Shown here: piece after piece, positions 6,548-12,323 of the stretch
Layout of the letters: each line of letters opens with the position of its first letter
How positions within the stretch are numbered: position 1 is the stretch's first letter
From: Pseudomonadota bacterium
GTDB lineage: Bacteria; Pseudomonadota; Alphaproteobacteria; Elsterales; Elsteraceae
DNA length: 13,117 nucleotides
Assembly (NCBI GenBank): GCA_016195115.1
Contig: JACQAI010000051.1
Coordinates: 1 to 13,117 of the forward strand
Reading direction: 5' to 3'
Made by a program: the position numbers and the translations under genes
The notes under the pieces: generated by a model
What the model was told of the DNA's origin: nothing
The model's database searches: none
What the model saw: only the letters and a program-made list of their open reading frames with translations

Positions 6548-7471
6548 TCAGTGATGCTCGTCGTCGGGGCAGTCGCGCTCGAGCTGCACCACCGTGTGGC
6601 TGAACCCGGCCAGCTCGAGGTGCCGCTTGACCTGGCGGAGCACGGTCTCGCCTTCGACCTCGGCGTGGATCGTGCCGTGCAAGGTCAGCAGCGGCCGGCC
6701 CGAGGTCAGCGACCAGGCATGGACGTGATGGATGTCCTTGAGGCCGGGCACGGCGGCGCCCAGCTCGGTGCGCAGGCGCTGCAGGTCGAGCCCCTCGGGG
6801 GTGCCCTCGAGCAGCACGTGGGCCGAGCGCCGCACCAGCATCCAGCTGCTGCGCACGAGCAGCGCCGCGGCAACCAATGACAGCAGCGGATCGATCGGCA
6901 GCCACCCGGTCCAGCCGATCACCAGCGCCGCGACGATTGCGGCGACCGAGCCGAGCATGTCGCTGAGCACATGGAGCAAGGCGCCGTGCAGGTTGAGGCT
7001 GGTGCGGTCGCCGCCGCTCAGGATCGCGAAGCTGACGACGTTGACCGCCAGCCCGAGGACGGCGATCACGAGCATGACGTCGCTCGTGACCGCGATCGGC
7101 GCGACCAGCCGGCGGATCGCCTCGATCACGATCCAGGCGACCAGGGCGAGCAGCACCAGCCCGTTGACGAACGCCGCCAACACCTCGAGCCGATGGTAGC
7201 CGTAGGAACGCGCCAGATCGGCGGGACGCCGCGCGATGCGCAGGCTGACGAACGCGAGCGCCAGCGCGGCGGCGTCGGCCAGCATGTGGCCGGCGTCGGC
7301 GATCAGTGCCAACGAGCCGGACAGCACGCCGCCGACGAACTCGACGACCATGAACCCGGCGGTCAGCACCAGCGCCCAGAGGATGCGCGCCTCGGTGCCG
7401 GTCGCCGCCCCGGACGCGCCGTGGCCATGGCCGTGGTCGTGCGGGGAATGGTGGGCGTGGTCGTGCGGCAC
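6548..7471 (-). CDS. CDF-family zinc efflux transporter (CzcD/ZitB-like)
   Basis: A 307-aa cation diffusion facilitator that exports Zn2+ (possibly also Co2+ or Cd2+) from the cytoplasm in exchange for protons. A His-rich N-terminus (MPHDHAHHSPHDHGHGHG) precedes six TM helices. The transport site is the Zn-type HD/HD set: H62xxxD66 in TM2 (ADAGHMLAD) and H167xxxD171 in TM5 (HVLSDMLGS). A cytoplasmic domain with KDIHHVHAWSLTSG and an Asp/Glu/His-rich tail ends the protein. It starts with GTG at 7471, preceded by GAGGA about 8 nt away. It is the first gene of a likely CDF-UPF0016-CinA transcript, and the region in front contains several hairpins. Confidence 0.93.
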   Translation of the reverse strand: MPHDHAHHSPHDHGHGHGASGAATGTEARILWALVLTAGFMVVEFVGGVLSGSLALIADAGHMLADAAALALAFVSLRIARRPADLARSYGYHRLEVLAAFVNGLVLLALVAWIVIEAIRRLVAPIAVTSDVMLVIAVLGLAVNVVSFAILSGGDRTSLNLHGALLHVLSDMLGSVAAIVAALVIGWTGWLPIDPLLSLVAAALLVRSSWMLVRRSAHVLLEGTPEGLDLQRLRTELGAAVPGLKDIHHVHAWSLTSGRPLLTLHGTIHAEVEGETVLRQVKRHLELAGFSHTVVQLERDCPDDEHH

Positions 7472-7496
7472 GGGGTGTCCTCGCGCTGGCGCGGCA

Positions 7497-7511
7497 GGGA
7501 GCGCAGCTCCC
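7497..7511. repeat. Small hairpin upstream of the CDF gene
   Basis: GGGAGC-GCA-GCTCCC is a six-pair stem with a three-base loop, 25 bp in front of the CDF start codon. It could sit in the CDF leader RNA. Its function is unknown. Confidence 0.35.
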
Positions 7512-7520
7512 GCGAGCGCA

Positions 7521-7560
7521 ACAAAAGAAACCTAGCGCGGACCCGCGTCCGCCGCGCTAG
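7521..7560 (-). terminator. Rho-independent terminator after the iron-containing dehydrogenase gene
   Basis: Read on the minus strand, CTAGCGCGG pairs perfectly with CCGCGCTAG across an 11-base GC-rich loop, and the stem is followed by GTTTCTTTTGTT (7530-7519). Position, orientation and the U-rich tail make it the likely end of the deacylase-amidohydrolase-dehydrogenase transcript. Confidence 0.65.
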
Positions 7561-7578
7561 TCGTTGTTTGGCGCTCGC

Positions 7579-7593
7579 GGGGCTTTTCGCCCC
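7579..7593. repeat. Second hairpin downstream of the dehydrogenase gene
   Basis: GGGGC-TTTTC-GCCCC forms a five-pair stem with a five-base loop (GAAAA on the minus strand). It lies between the dehydrogenase stop and the main terminator and may assist termination. The rest of the 206-bp gap (7472-7677) shows nothing else I can name. Confidence 0.35.
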
Positions 7594-7677
7594 TGCCGCG
7601 CTAGATATGGCCCGTCGCCCCCGCGCTATACAATTGCAACTCGCGAGGCCCTCACCATTGCCATGCCGCCAGGGTTT

Positions 7678-8847
7678 CTACGCGGCGGCTTCGAGGATCT
7701 CGATGATCTGCTCGGGCGACGTGATCTTGCGCGGATTCGTGTAGAGCCACGGGTCGTGCATGGTGTTCTTGGCGATCACGCCGAACTGCTCGCGCGTCAC
7801 GCCGACCTCGGACAAGTGACCGGGCAGTCCGAGCTCGGCGATGAATTCGGCAACCAGGTCGCCGGCGTCGCGATCCGGTTGCCCCATCGCCTCGGCGACC
7901 AGGCGCTGGCGCGCGGCGTTGACCGACCGGTTGTAGCGCAGCACGTGCGGCAGCATCACGCACGAGGTGTAGCCGTGCGGCACGTCGCAGGTGCCGCCGA
8001 GGATGTGGCCGATGGCGTGGCTGGCGCCCATCTCGACGCCGTGCTGGCGGCCGGTGAGCGATAGCCAGACCGCGAGCTGGCACTCGAGCCGCGCCTCGAG
8101 GTCGGCGGGATCCGCCTTGACCCGCGGCAGCGAGCGGCGCAGCAGCCGGATCGCCTGCTGACACCCGGCCTCCCACACCGGGTTCGAGGTCGACGAGCAC
8201 AGGCTCTCGGCGGCGTGGTCGAAGGCGCGGATGCCGGTCGACAGGAACACCCACAGCGGCGTGTGCACGGTCGGCGCCGGATCCAGAATCGTGACTCTCG
8301 GAACGAACAACGGATGGCGGAAGCTCTGCTTGACCTTGATGCGCGAGTCCGTGCAACCAGCCTGCGAATTGAACTCGCCGCCCGACAAGGTCGTCGGGAT
8401 TGCAATCTGACGCACGATCGGCGCTTCGAACTGCGGGATGGTGAGTTTGCCGTCGGGTCCGGTCCGCGCGCGATAGGGCTCGAGCCCGTCGACGTCGCGG
8501 ATGTTGTGGCGCAGGCACAGCTGCACGACCTTGCCGGCGTCGGTCCACGAGCCGCCGCCGAACGTCACGATCAGGTCGGCCTTGGCGTCGCGCGCTTTGT
8601 TGGCGGCATCGATCACGGCCTCGCGCGGCGTGTGGGGCGGCATGTAATCGCAAATTCCCGCGTAGCGGTTGCCGAGCGCCGCGCGCAGCTCGGCGCCCTC
8701 GTCGGTGGTGCGGTTCATCGTGCCGCTGACCATCAGGAAGACCCGCGTGGCTTCGAGGCGCTGAGTTTCCGTCTTGAGCGCCTCGGCGGCGGACTTGCCG
8801 TAGATGATCCGGTCGATGGGCTGGAACGCGATCATGCCTGTCGGCAT
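7678..8847 (-). CDS. Iron-containing alcohol dehydrogenase / maleylacetate reductase-like oxidoreductase
   Basis: A 389-aa group III dehydrogenase using NAD(P)H. The N-terminal dinucleotide-binding half carries GGGSWTDAGK (97-106) and IPTTLSGGEF (150-159). The C-terminal helical half carries STGIRAFDHAAESLCS (203-218) and GASHAIGHILGGTCDVPHGYTS (274-295) with His277, His281 and His291 at metal-site positions. The residue matching the metal-binding Asp of FucO-type enzymes is Arg207, which argues against a classical Fe-alcohol dehydrogenase and toward the maleylacetate reductase-like branch. The ATG at 8847 has a strong GGAG ribosome site overlapping the upstream stop; a second ATG at 8835 is less likely. 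It follows the amidohydrolase gene by 11 bp in the same operon and precedes a terminator. The substrate is unknown. Confidence 0.88.
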   Translation of the reverse strand: MPTGMIAFQPIDRIIYGKSAAEALKTETQRLEATRVFLMVSGTMNRTTDEGAELRAALGNRYAGICDYMPPHTPREAVIDAANKARDAKADLIVTFGGGSWTDAGKVVQLCLRHNIRDVDGLEPYRARTGPDGKLTIPQFEAPIVRQIAIPTTLSGGEFNSQAGCTDSRIKVKQSFRHPLFVPRVTILDPAPTVHTPLWVFLSTGIRAFDHAAESLCSSTSNPVWEAGCQQAIRLLRRSLPRVKADPADLEARLECQLAVWLSLTGRQHGVEMGASHAIGHILGGTCDVPHGYTSCVMLPHVLRYNRSVNAARQRLVAEAMGQPDRDAGDLVAEFIAELGLPGHLSEVGVTREQFGVIAKNTMHDPWLYTNPRKITSPEQIIEILEAAA

Positions 8848-8858
8848 CGGGACTCTCC

Positions 8859-9806
8859 TCAGAACTGGTAGAGGCGCGCAGGGTTGTCGACCAGGATCTG
8901 GCGCCGCAACGCCGCATCGGGCGCCCAGCTCGCCAGCAGATTAAGCGTCATGCCGTCATCGATCGGCGTGAACGGCGTGACGTCCTCGATGCCGCGCCCG
9001 GGCACTCGACCGGTGTGCGGCCAGTCGGTGCCCCACAGGATGCGGTCCGGCCGCGCCTCGATCAATGCGCGCGCCAGCGGTGCCGCGTCGGCATAGCCCG
9101 GCTGCTTTGAGATGCGGTAGACCGCCGAGATCTTGACGTAGACGACGCCGGTGCGCAGCAGCCTGAGCAAGGTCGAGAAGCTCGGCTGGCCGCCCGCGGC
9201 CTGGGCGCCGCCGAAGTGATCGAGCACCACCGGCACCGGCAGCGCGCCGAATTCGTCCTTGAGCGCCTCGATCACCGGCAGGCGGGTGTAGCACTGGATG
9301 TGCCAGTCGCGTCCGCTGATGCGCGCCGCCGCGGCCCAGAACTTTTCGCGCGCCGCAGCTGGGTCGGCTTGCCCGGTGGTTTCGAGGTTGAGGCGCACGC
9401 CGCGGATGCCGACGCGCTGCATCGCGTCGAGCTCGCGGTCCGAGACGTTGTCATCGATCACCGCGATGCCGCGCGCCCGCGGCCCGAGCTCGCGCACCGC
9501 ATCCAGGGTGCAGCGGTTGTCGGTGCCATAGATGCTCGGCTGCACCACGACGACGCGGTCGAAGCGCAGCGCGTGCTGCAGGCTCGTCAGCGCGTCGACC
9601 GAGGCCCCGGGCGGCGTGTAGACGCGCGCCGGGTCCATGGGATAGCCCTTGGGGTCGCCGATGATGTGGACGTGACAGTCGCAGGCACCCGGCGGCACCT
9701 CGAAGCTCGGCCGGGTCGTCGGCTGCGGCGCCTGCGCGTGCGCCCCCGCGCCCAGCGTCAGCGCCAGGCTCCCGGCTCCCCGCATCACGCCCCGTCTCGA
9801 CAGCAT
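8859..9806 (-). CDS. Amidohydrolase-2 family TIM-barrel hydrolase with a Tat signal
   Basis: A 315-aa metal-dependent hydrolase resembling the lactonase/decarboxylase-like branch (2-pyrone-4,6-dicarboxylate and sulfomuconolactone hydrolases). The mature part starts at about residue 27 after a signal MLSRRGVMRGAGSLALTLGAGAHAQA, with the twin Arg at 4-5 followed by a hydrophobic stretch, so export by the Tat pathway is likely. Metal and catalytic motifs: DCHVHI (43-48), WHIQCY (168-173), VLDHFGG (194-200) and WGTDWPH (258-264), plus the usual C-terminal ILVDNPARLY (304-313). The start codon has GAGGAA about 10 nt upstream. It lies 11 bp before the dehydrogenase gene. A lactone or dicarboxylate-type substrate is inference from the family only. 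Confidence 0.88.
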   Translation of the reverse strand: MLSRRGVMRGAGSLALTLGAGAHAQAPQPTTRPSFEVPPGACDCHVHIIGDPKGYPMDPARVYTPPGASVDALTSLQHALRFDRVVVVQPSIYGTDNRCTLDAVRELGPRARGIAVIDDNVSDRELDAMQRVGIRGVRLNLETTGQADPAAAREKFWAAAARISGRDWHIQCYTRLPVIEALKDEFGALPVPVVLDHFGGAQAAGGQPSFSTLLRLLRTGVVYVKISAVYRISKQPGYADAAPLARALIEARPDRILWGTDWPHTGRVPGRGIEDVTPFTPIDDGMTLNLLASWAPDAALRRQILVDNPARLYQF

Positions 9807-9828
9807 GCGGACTCGTTCCTCGTTCGAG

Positions 9829-9953
9829 AAGGTCTTAGCGCAGAGGGCGCGGAGGATGCGCTGAGGGCGCAGAGGAAGGAAACGCGCGCATAGCGCGCTC
9901 TATTACCCTCGGCGTCCTCCGCGAAGCCTCCGCGTCCTCCGCGCTAAAACCTT
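9829..9953. repeat. 125-bp long inverted repeat built of CGCGGAGG-like units
   Basis: The arms 9829-9875 and 9907-9953 pair at 39 of 47 positions. Each arm is made of short, roughly 9-12-base units of the form GCGC(A/G)GAGG. The apex carries a second hairpin, GCGCGC-ATA-GCGCGC (9884-9898). The element fills the space from 3 bp after the deacylase stop to just before the ribosome site of the amidohydrolase gene. It looks like a REP/MITE-type intergenic palindrome that would fold strongly in RNA. Confidence 0.8.
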
Positions 9954-9956
9954 GTG

Positions 9957-11633
9957 TTACGACCGCAGCACCTGCCCCGGCATGGCGCCCGTCAGGGCGC
10001 CGTCAGCATAGATCACCTGGCCGTTGACGATGGTGCGCGTCACGCCCTCCGACTGGACGATCATGCGCTTGCCGCCGCCGGGCAGATCGAACTGCCGCGT
10101 CGCCTTGTCGGTCGAGCCGATGGTCTTGGGATCGAACACGACGATATCGGCGTGGTTGCCGACCTTGAGCCGGCCGCGGCCCTTGATGCCGAACATGTCG
10201 GCCGGCTGCGCGGTCAGACGGTGGATCGCCTGCTCGAGCGTCATGACCTGGCGTTCGCGCACCCACTTGCCGAGCATGTAGGTGGCGTAGCCGGCGTCGC
10301 ACGTCATGTCGACGTGGGCGCCGCCGTCCGACAGCCCGATCAGGGTACGCGGATTGTTGATCAGCTCGGGCACCGCGCTCTCGGTGACGTTGAGGAACAG
10401 CAGCGTGAACATGATGTCGAGATCGTCCTCGAGCGTCAGGTCGCACAAGGTGTCGACGCCGTCCTTGCCGCGCTCGCGGCCGATGTCGGCGACGGTACGG
10501 CCCTCGTATCGCTTCATCGCCGGGTTCTGCACCTCGAGCACGAACATGCGGCTCCAGTCGCCGCCGAACGCCATCGGCCGCTTGAGCTCCTCGCGGAACT
10601 GGTTGCGGAACGCCGGGTCGCGATAGACCGCGGCCTGGGCTTCCTTGGACTTGTCGGCGAACACGCGAGCCCAGCACGGGAACGAGCCGAACGAGAATGG
10701 ATTGCGCATGCCGACCTCGCGGGTCAGCGGCAGCGGCGACACCTGGGGCAGCACGCCGCGCTGCAGCAGCGGCTCGGCCTTGCGCAGGCTGTCGCGGCAC
10801 GCATTCGGCATGTCGTCGCGGTAGAGCAGCGCCAGGTAGGTGACCGGCCGGCCGCTCTCGGTGACCAGCAGGTCGAGCAGGTCGTACTCGTCGTCCGACA
10901 GCACCGAGACCTGCTTGTTGAGCGCGATCTCGATGGCGCCCTTGCCGGTCTGCTTGAGCACGCTGCAGTACGCCTTGAACTCGTCGGCGCTGGCGTTGCG
11001 GCAGGCCAGCGGCTTGGCGCCGTAGCCCAGGTGCTGGTTCATGTTGGTGGTCGAAAAGCCGAACGCGCCGGCGTTCACCGCCTCGGCGAGCAGGCGCTTG
11101 ATCTCGGTGGTTTCGGCCTGGGTCGCGGCGCGCTCCAGCGAGTCGGTGCCCATGACGTAGTGGCGGAACGGCGTCAGCGGCGCAATGAAGCCGAGGTTGA
11201 GCGCCGAGCCGCGGCGCGCCGCGGCGTCCATGTACTCGGGGAAGCTCTCCCAGTCCCAGGTGATGCCTTTGTTCAGGACGTCGAAGGGTATGCCCTCGAC
11301 GCTGACGAGGTCGTGCATGGCGATCTCGCGCGAGGCCGGCCGGCACGGCGCGATGCCGACGCCGCAATTGCCCATCACGACCGAGGTGACGCCGTGCCAC
11401 GACGACGGCGTGATCGCCGGGTCCCAGCAGATCTGCGCGTCGTAGTGGGTGTGCGGGTCGACGAAGCCCGGCGCCACGATCTGGTCGGCGGCGTCGATCA
11501 CCTGCTTGGCGCCGTCGGTGATCTTGCCGATCTCGACGATCTTGCCGTTCGCCACCGCGACGTCGGCCCGGCGCGGCGGGCTGCCCGTACCGTCGACCAC
11601 CGTGCCGTTCTTGATCACGAGATCGTAGGCCAT
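9957..11633 (-). CDS. N-acyl-D-amino-acid deacylase-like amidohydrolase
   Basis: A 558-aa amidohydrolase-superfamily enzyme, annotated in relatives as D-aminoacylase or N-acyl-D-amino-acid deacylase. Domain order: an N-terminal beta segment (DLVIKNGTVVDGTG), first metal motif HTHYDAQ (61-67), GVTSVVMGNCGVGIAP (81-96) with Cys90 at the D-aminoacylase metal-Cys position, a long insert, SDGGAH (435-440) with the catalytic Asp, and the C-terminal sheet (GRLKVGNHADIVVFD, TIVNGQVIY). There is no histidine between His201 and His440, so the two barrel His ligands of true D-aminoacylases appear to be absent. The ATG has a textbook AGGAGG 7 nt upstream. It is probably the first gene of the catabolic set and has its own promoter candidate about 290 bp upstream. 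The substrate is unknown. Confidence 0.88.
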   Translation of the reverse strand: MAYDLVIKNGTVVDGTGSPPRRADVAVANGKIVEIGKITDGAKQVIDAADQIVAPGFVDPHTHYDAQICWDPAITPSSWHGVTSVVMGNCGVGIAPCRPASREIAMHDLVSVEGIPFDVLNKGITWDWESFPEYMDAAARRGSALNLGFIAPLTPFRHYVMGTDSLERAATQAETTEIKRLLAEAVNAGAFGFSTTNMNQHLGYGAKPLACRNASADEFKAYCSVLKQTGKGAIEIALNKQVSVLSDDEYDLLDLLVTESGRPVTYLALLYRDDMPNACRDSLRKAEPLLQRGVLPQVSPLPLTREVGMRNPFSFGSFPCWARVFADKSKEAQAAVYRDPAFRNQFREELKRPMAFGGDWSRMFVLEVQNPAMKRYEGRTVADIGRERGKDGVDTLCDLTLEDDLDIMFTLLFLNVTESAVPELINNPRTLIGLSDGGAHVDMTCDAGYATYMLGKWVRERQVMTLEQAIHRLTAQPADMFGIKGRGRLKVGNHADIVVFDPKTIGSTDKATRQFDLPGGGKRMIVQSEGVTRTIVNGQVIYADGALTGAMPGQVLRS

Positions 11634-11640
11634 GGGCTTC

Positions 11641-11646
11641 CCTCCT
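11641..11646 (-). promoter_or_regulatory. Strong ribosome binding site of the deacylase-like gene
   Basis: AGGAGG on the minus strand, 7 nt before the ATG at 11633. It is the strongest ribosome site in the window and settles the start of this gene. Confidence 0.85.
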
Positions 11647-11738
11647 GATTATTTCCGCGTGGCAGCGGCAGCATCACGATAGTCCAGGACCCGCGCGCCG
11701 GGCCATCCCCTGCCCCGCGCCCCGCCCGTCGCCTGATC

Positions 11739-11768
11739 GAACAGGGGAAAAACAGGGGCGCCCTGTTC
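11739..11768. repeat. CAGGG-type inverted repeat in the deacylase leader
   Basis: GAACAGGG (11739-11746) pairs with CCCTGTTC (11761-11768). The left side is doubled as ACAGGGGAAAAACAGGGG. It resembles the TGCAGG repeats 20 bp further on in layout: a unit, an A-rich spacer, then the unit again. Confidence 0.6.
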
Positions 11769-11785
11769 TCCCCGACCGGGGCCCG

Positions 11786-11867
11786 CCTGCAAATGCAGGG
11801 AAAATGCAGGGGCTCGCCGCGACCAGCCCGGCGCCACGCTGGCCTGCAAATGCAGGACGAATGCAGG
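11786..11867. repeat. Two copies of a 25-bp TGCAGG repeat
   Basis: Copy 1 (11786-11810) and copy 2 (11843-11867) both start CCTGCAAATGCAGG, then four variable bases, then ATGCAGG (aligned copies differ only at three of these positions). Within each, CCTGCA-AA-TGCAGG is a dyad followed by a third TGCAGG. The copies are 57 bp apart. The rest of the 343-bp gap 11634-11976 holds only the promoter candidate; no gene is seen. Confidence 0.7.
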
Positions 11868-11926
11868 TCCCGGATGTCGCTGACGCCATCGTCCGATCGA
11901 TCCTTGAAAGCCACTCCTGGTATGCG

Positions 11927-11955
11927 TATATAATGCCACTGCGGCATTCGCACAA
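11927..11955 (-). promoter_or_regulatory. Promoter candidate of the deacylase operon, with a dyad in the spacer
   Basis: On the minus strand TTGTGC (11955-11950) and TATATA (11932-11927) are 17 bp apart. The spacer holds the dyad AATGCC-ACTGC-GGCATT (11932-11948), well placed for an operator. Transcription would start near 11920 and give a leader of about 290 nt that contains the CAGGG/TGCAGG repeats. Confidence 0.45.
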
Positions 11956-11976
11956 GAGCGATGCGCGGCGCCCGGC

Positions 11977-12060
11977 TCAGCCGAACAACAGCGCCGTCGG
12001 ATTGTCGACCAAGATCTTGTGGCGCTCGGTCGGATCGGGCGCGCAGCGCGCGGTTGCCGA
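11977..12060 (-). pseudogene. C-terminal relic of an amidohydrolase-2 gene
   Basis: The minus-strand frame ending at the TGA at 11977 finishes with ARCAPDPTERHKILVDNPTALLFG. This matches the C-terminus of amidohydrolase-2 proteins, including the intact one in this window (SWAPDAALRRQILVDNPARLYQF). The similarity fades about 28 codons upstream, and no HxH, DH or GTDWPH motif is found before it, so the catalytic body is gone. The 63-codon open frame (to 12168) upstream of the match is not recognisable. It is most likely the tail left after a deletion or recombination. The left boundary of the match is approximate. Confidence 0.55.
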
Positions 12061-12210
12061 CATGCCAGGCGCCCGATAGGGCGAATGGATGCGGTAGCCG
12101 ATCACTGGTCGCGCGTCATCCGCAGTTCTCCGCAGCGGTCCGGGATTTGGCGCGGCGGCCCGCGTCAAACCCCGACTCTCACGACTGACGGCACGGCGTG
12201 TCCGCCGCGT
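12061..12210. other. Short region without a recognisable gene
   Basis: No supported gene, RNA or repeat is seen between the hydrolase relic and the end of the displaced membrane-protein frame at 12211. It is probably decayed DNA at a rearrangement junction. Confidence 0.35.
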
Positions 12211-12323
12211 CTAGCCGTTGCCGCGGCGCACGACGCCGGTGACGCCGGCGGCGAACAGTGTCGTCAGCGCCCAGCCGATGAACGGGTTGATCACGCCCAG
12301 TACGCCCAACAGGTCCGCCATAC
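12211..12323 (-). pseudogene. Out-of-frame C-terminal transmembrane segment of the preceding membrane protein
   Basis: In the frame whose lowest codon base is displaced by one from the main frame, the sequence reads MADLLGVLGVINPFIGWALTTLFAAGVTGVVRRGNG and stops at 12211. The GWALTTLFAAGVTGVVRR stretch is just what would be expected as the last helix and basic tail of the protein encoded above. Joining the frames needs a -1 shift (equivalent to one missing base) at about 12310-12335. No slippery heptamer is evident there. Confidence 0.55.

Noticed and set aside
7678..8847. Naming the dehydrogenase as a specific maleylacetate reductase gene
   Set aside because: The family match is clear but the active-site departures and the lack of a linked hydroxyquinol or ring-cleavage dioxygenase do not support a specific symbol.
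9954..11648. 564-codon open frame on the plus strand opposite the deacylase-like gene
   Set aside because: It mirrors the GC-rich deacylase gene, is dominated by Arg/Ala/Asp/His/Gly, shows no domain and has no ribosome site; the minus-strand gene has clear metal motifs.
11786..11867. Possible CRISPR-like array
   Set aside because: There are only two copies with one short spacer, no cas genes, and the repeats are internally palindromic; better described as dispersed short repeats.
11904..11934. Plus-strand TTGAAA and a perfect TATAAT
   Set aside because: The spacing is 19 bp and nothing is encoded downstream on the plus strand; the same AT-rich patch fits a minus-strand promoter with 17-bp spacing in front of a real gene.
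11615..11955. 112-, 96- and 93-codon minus-strand frames over the repeat block
   Set aside because: Three frames are open at once because of the repeats and GC bias; none shows a domain, and the region fits a leader with repeats better than a gene.
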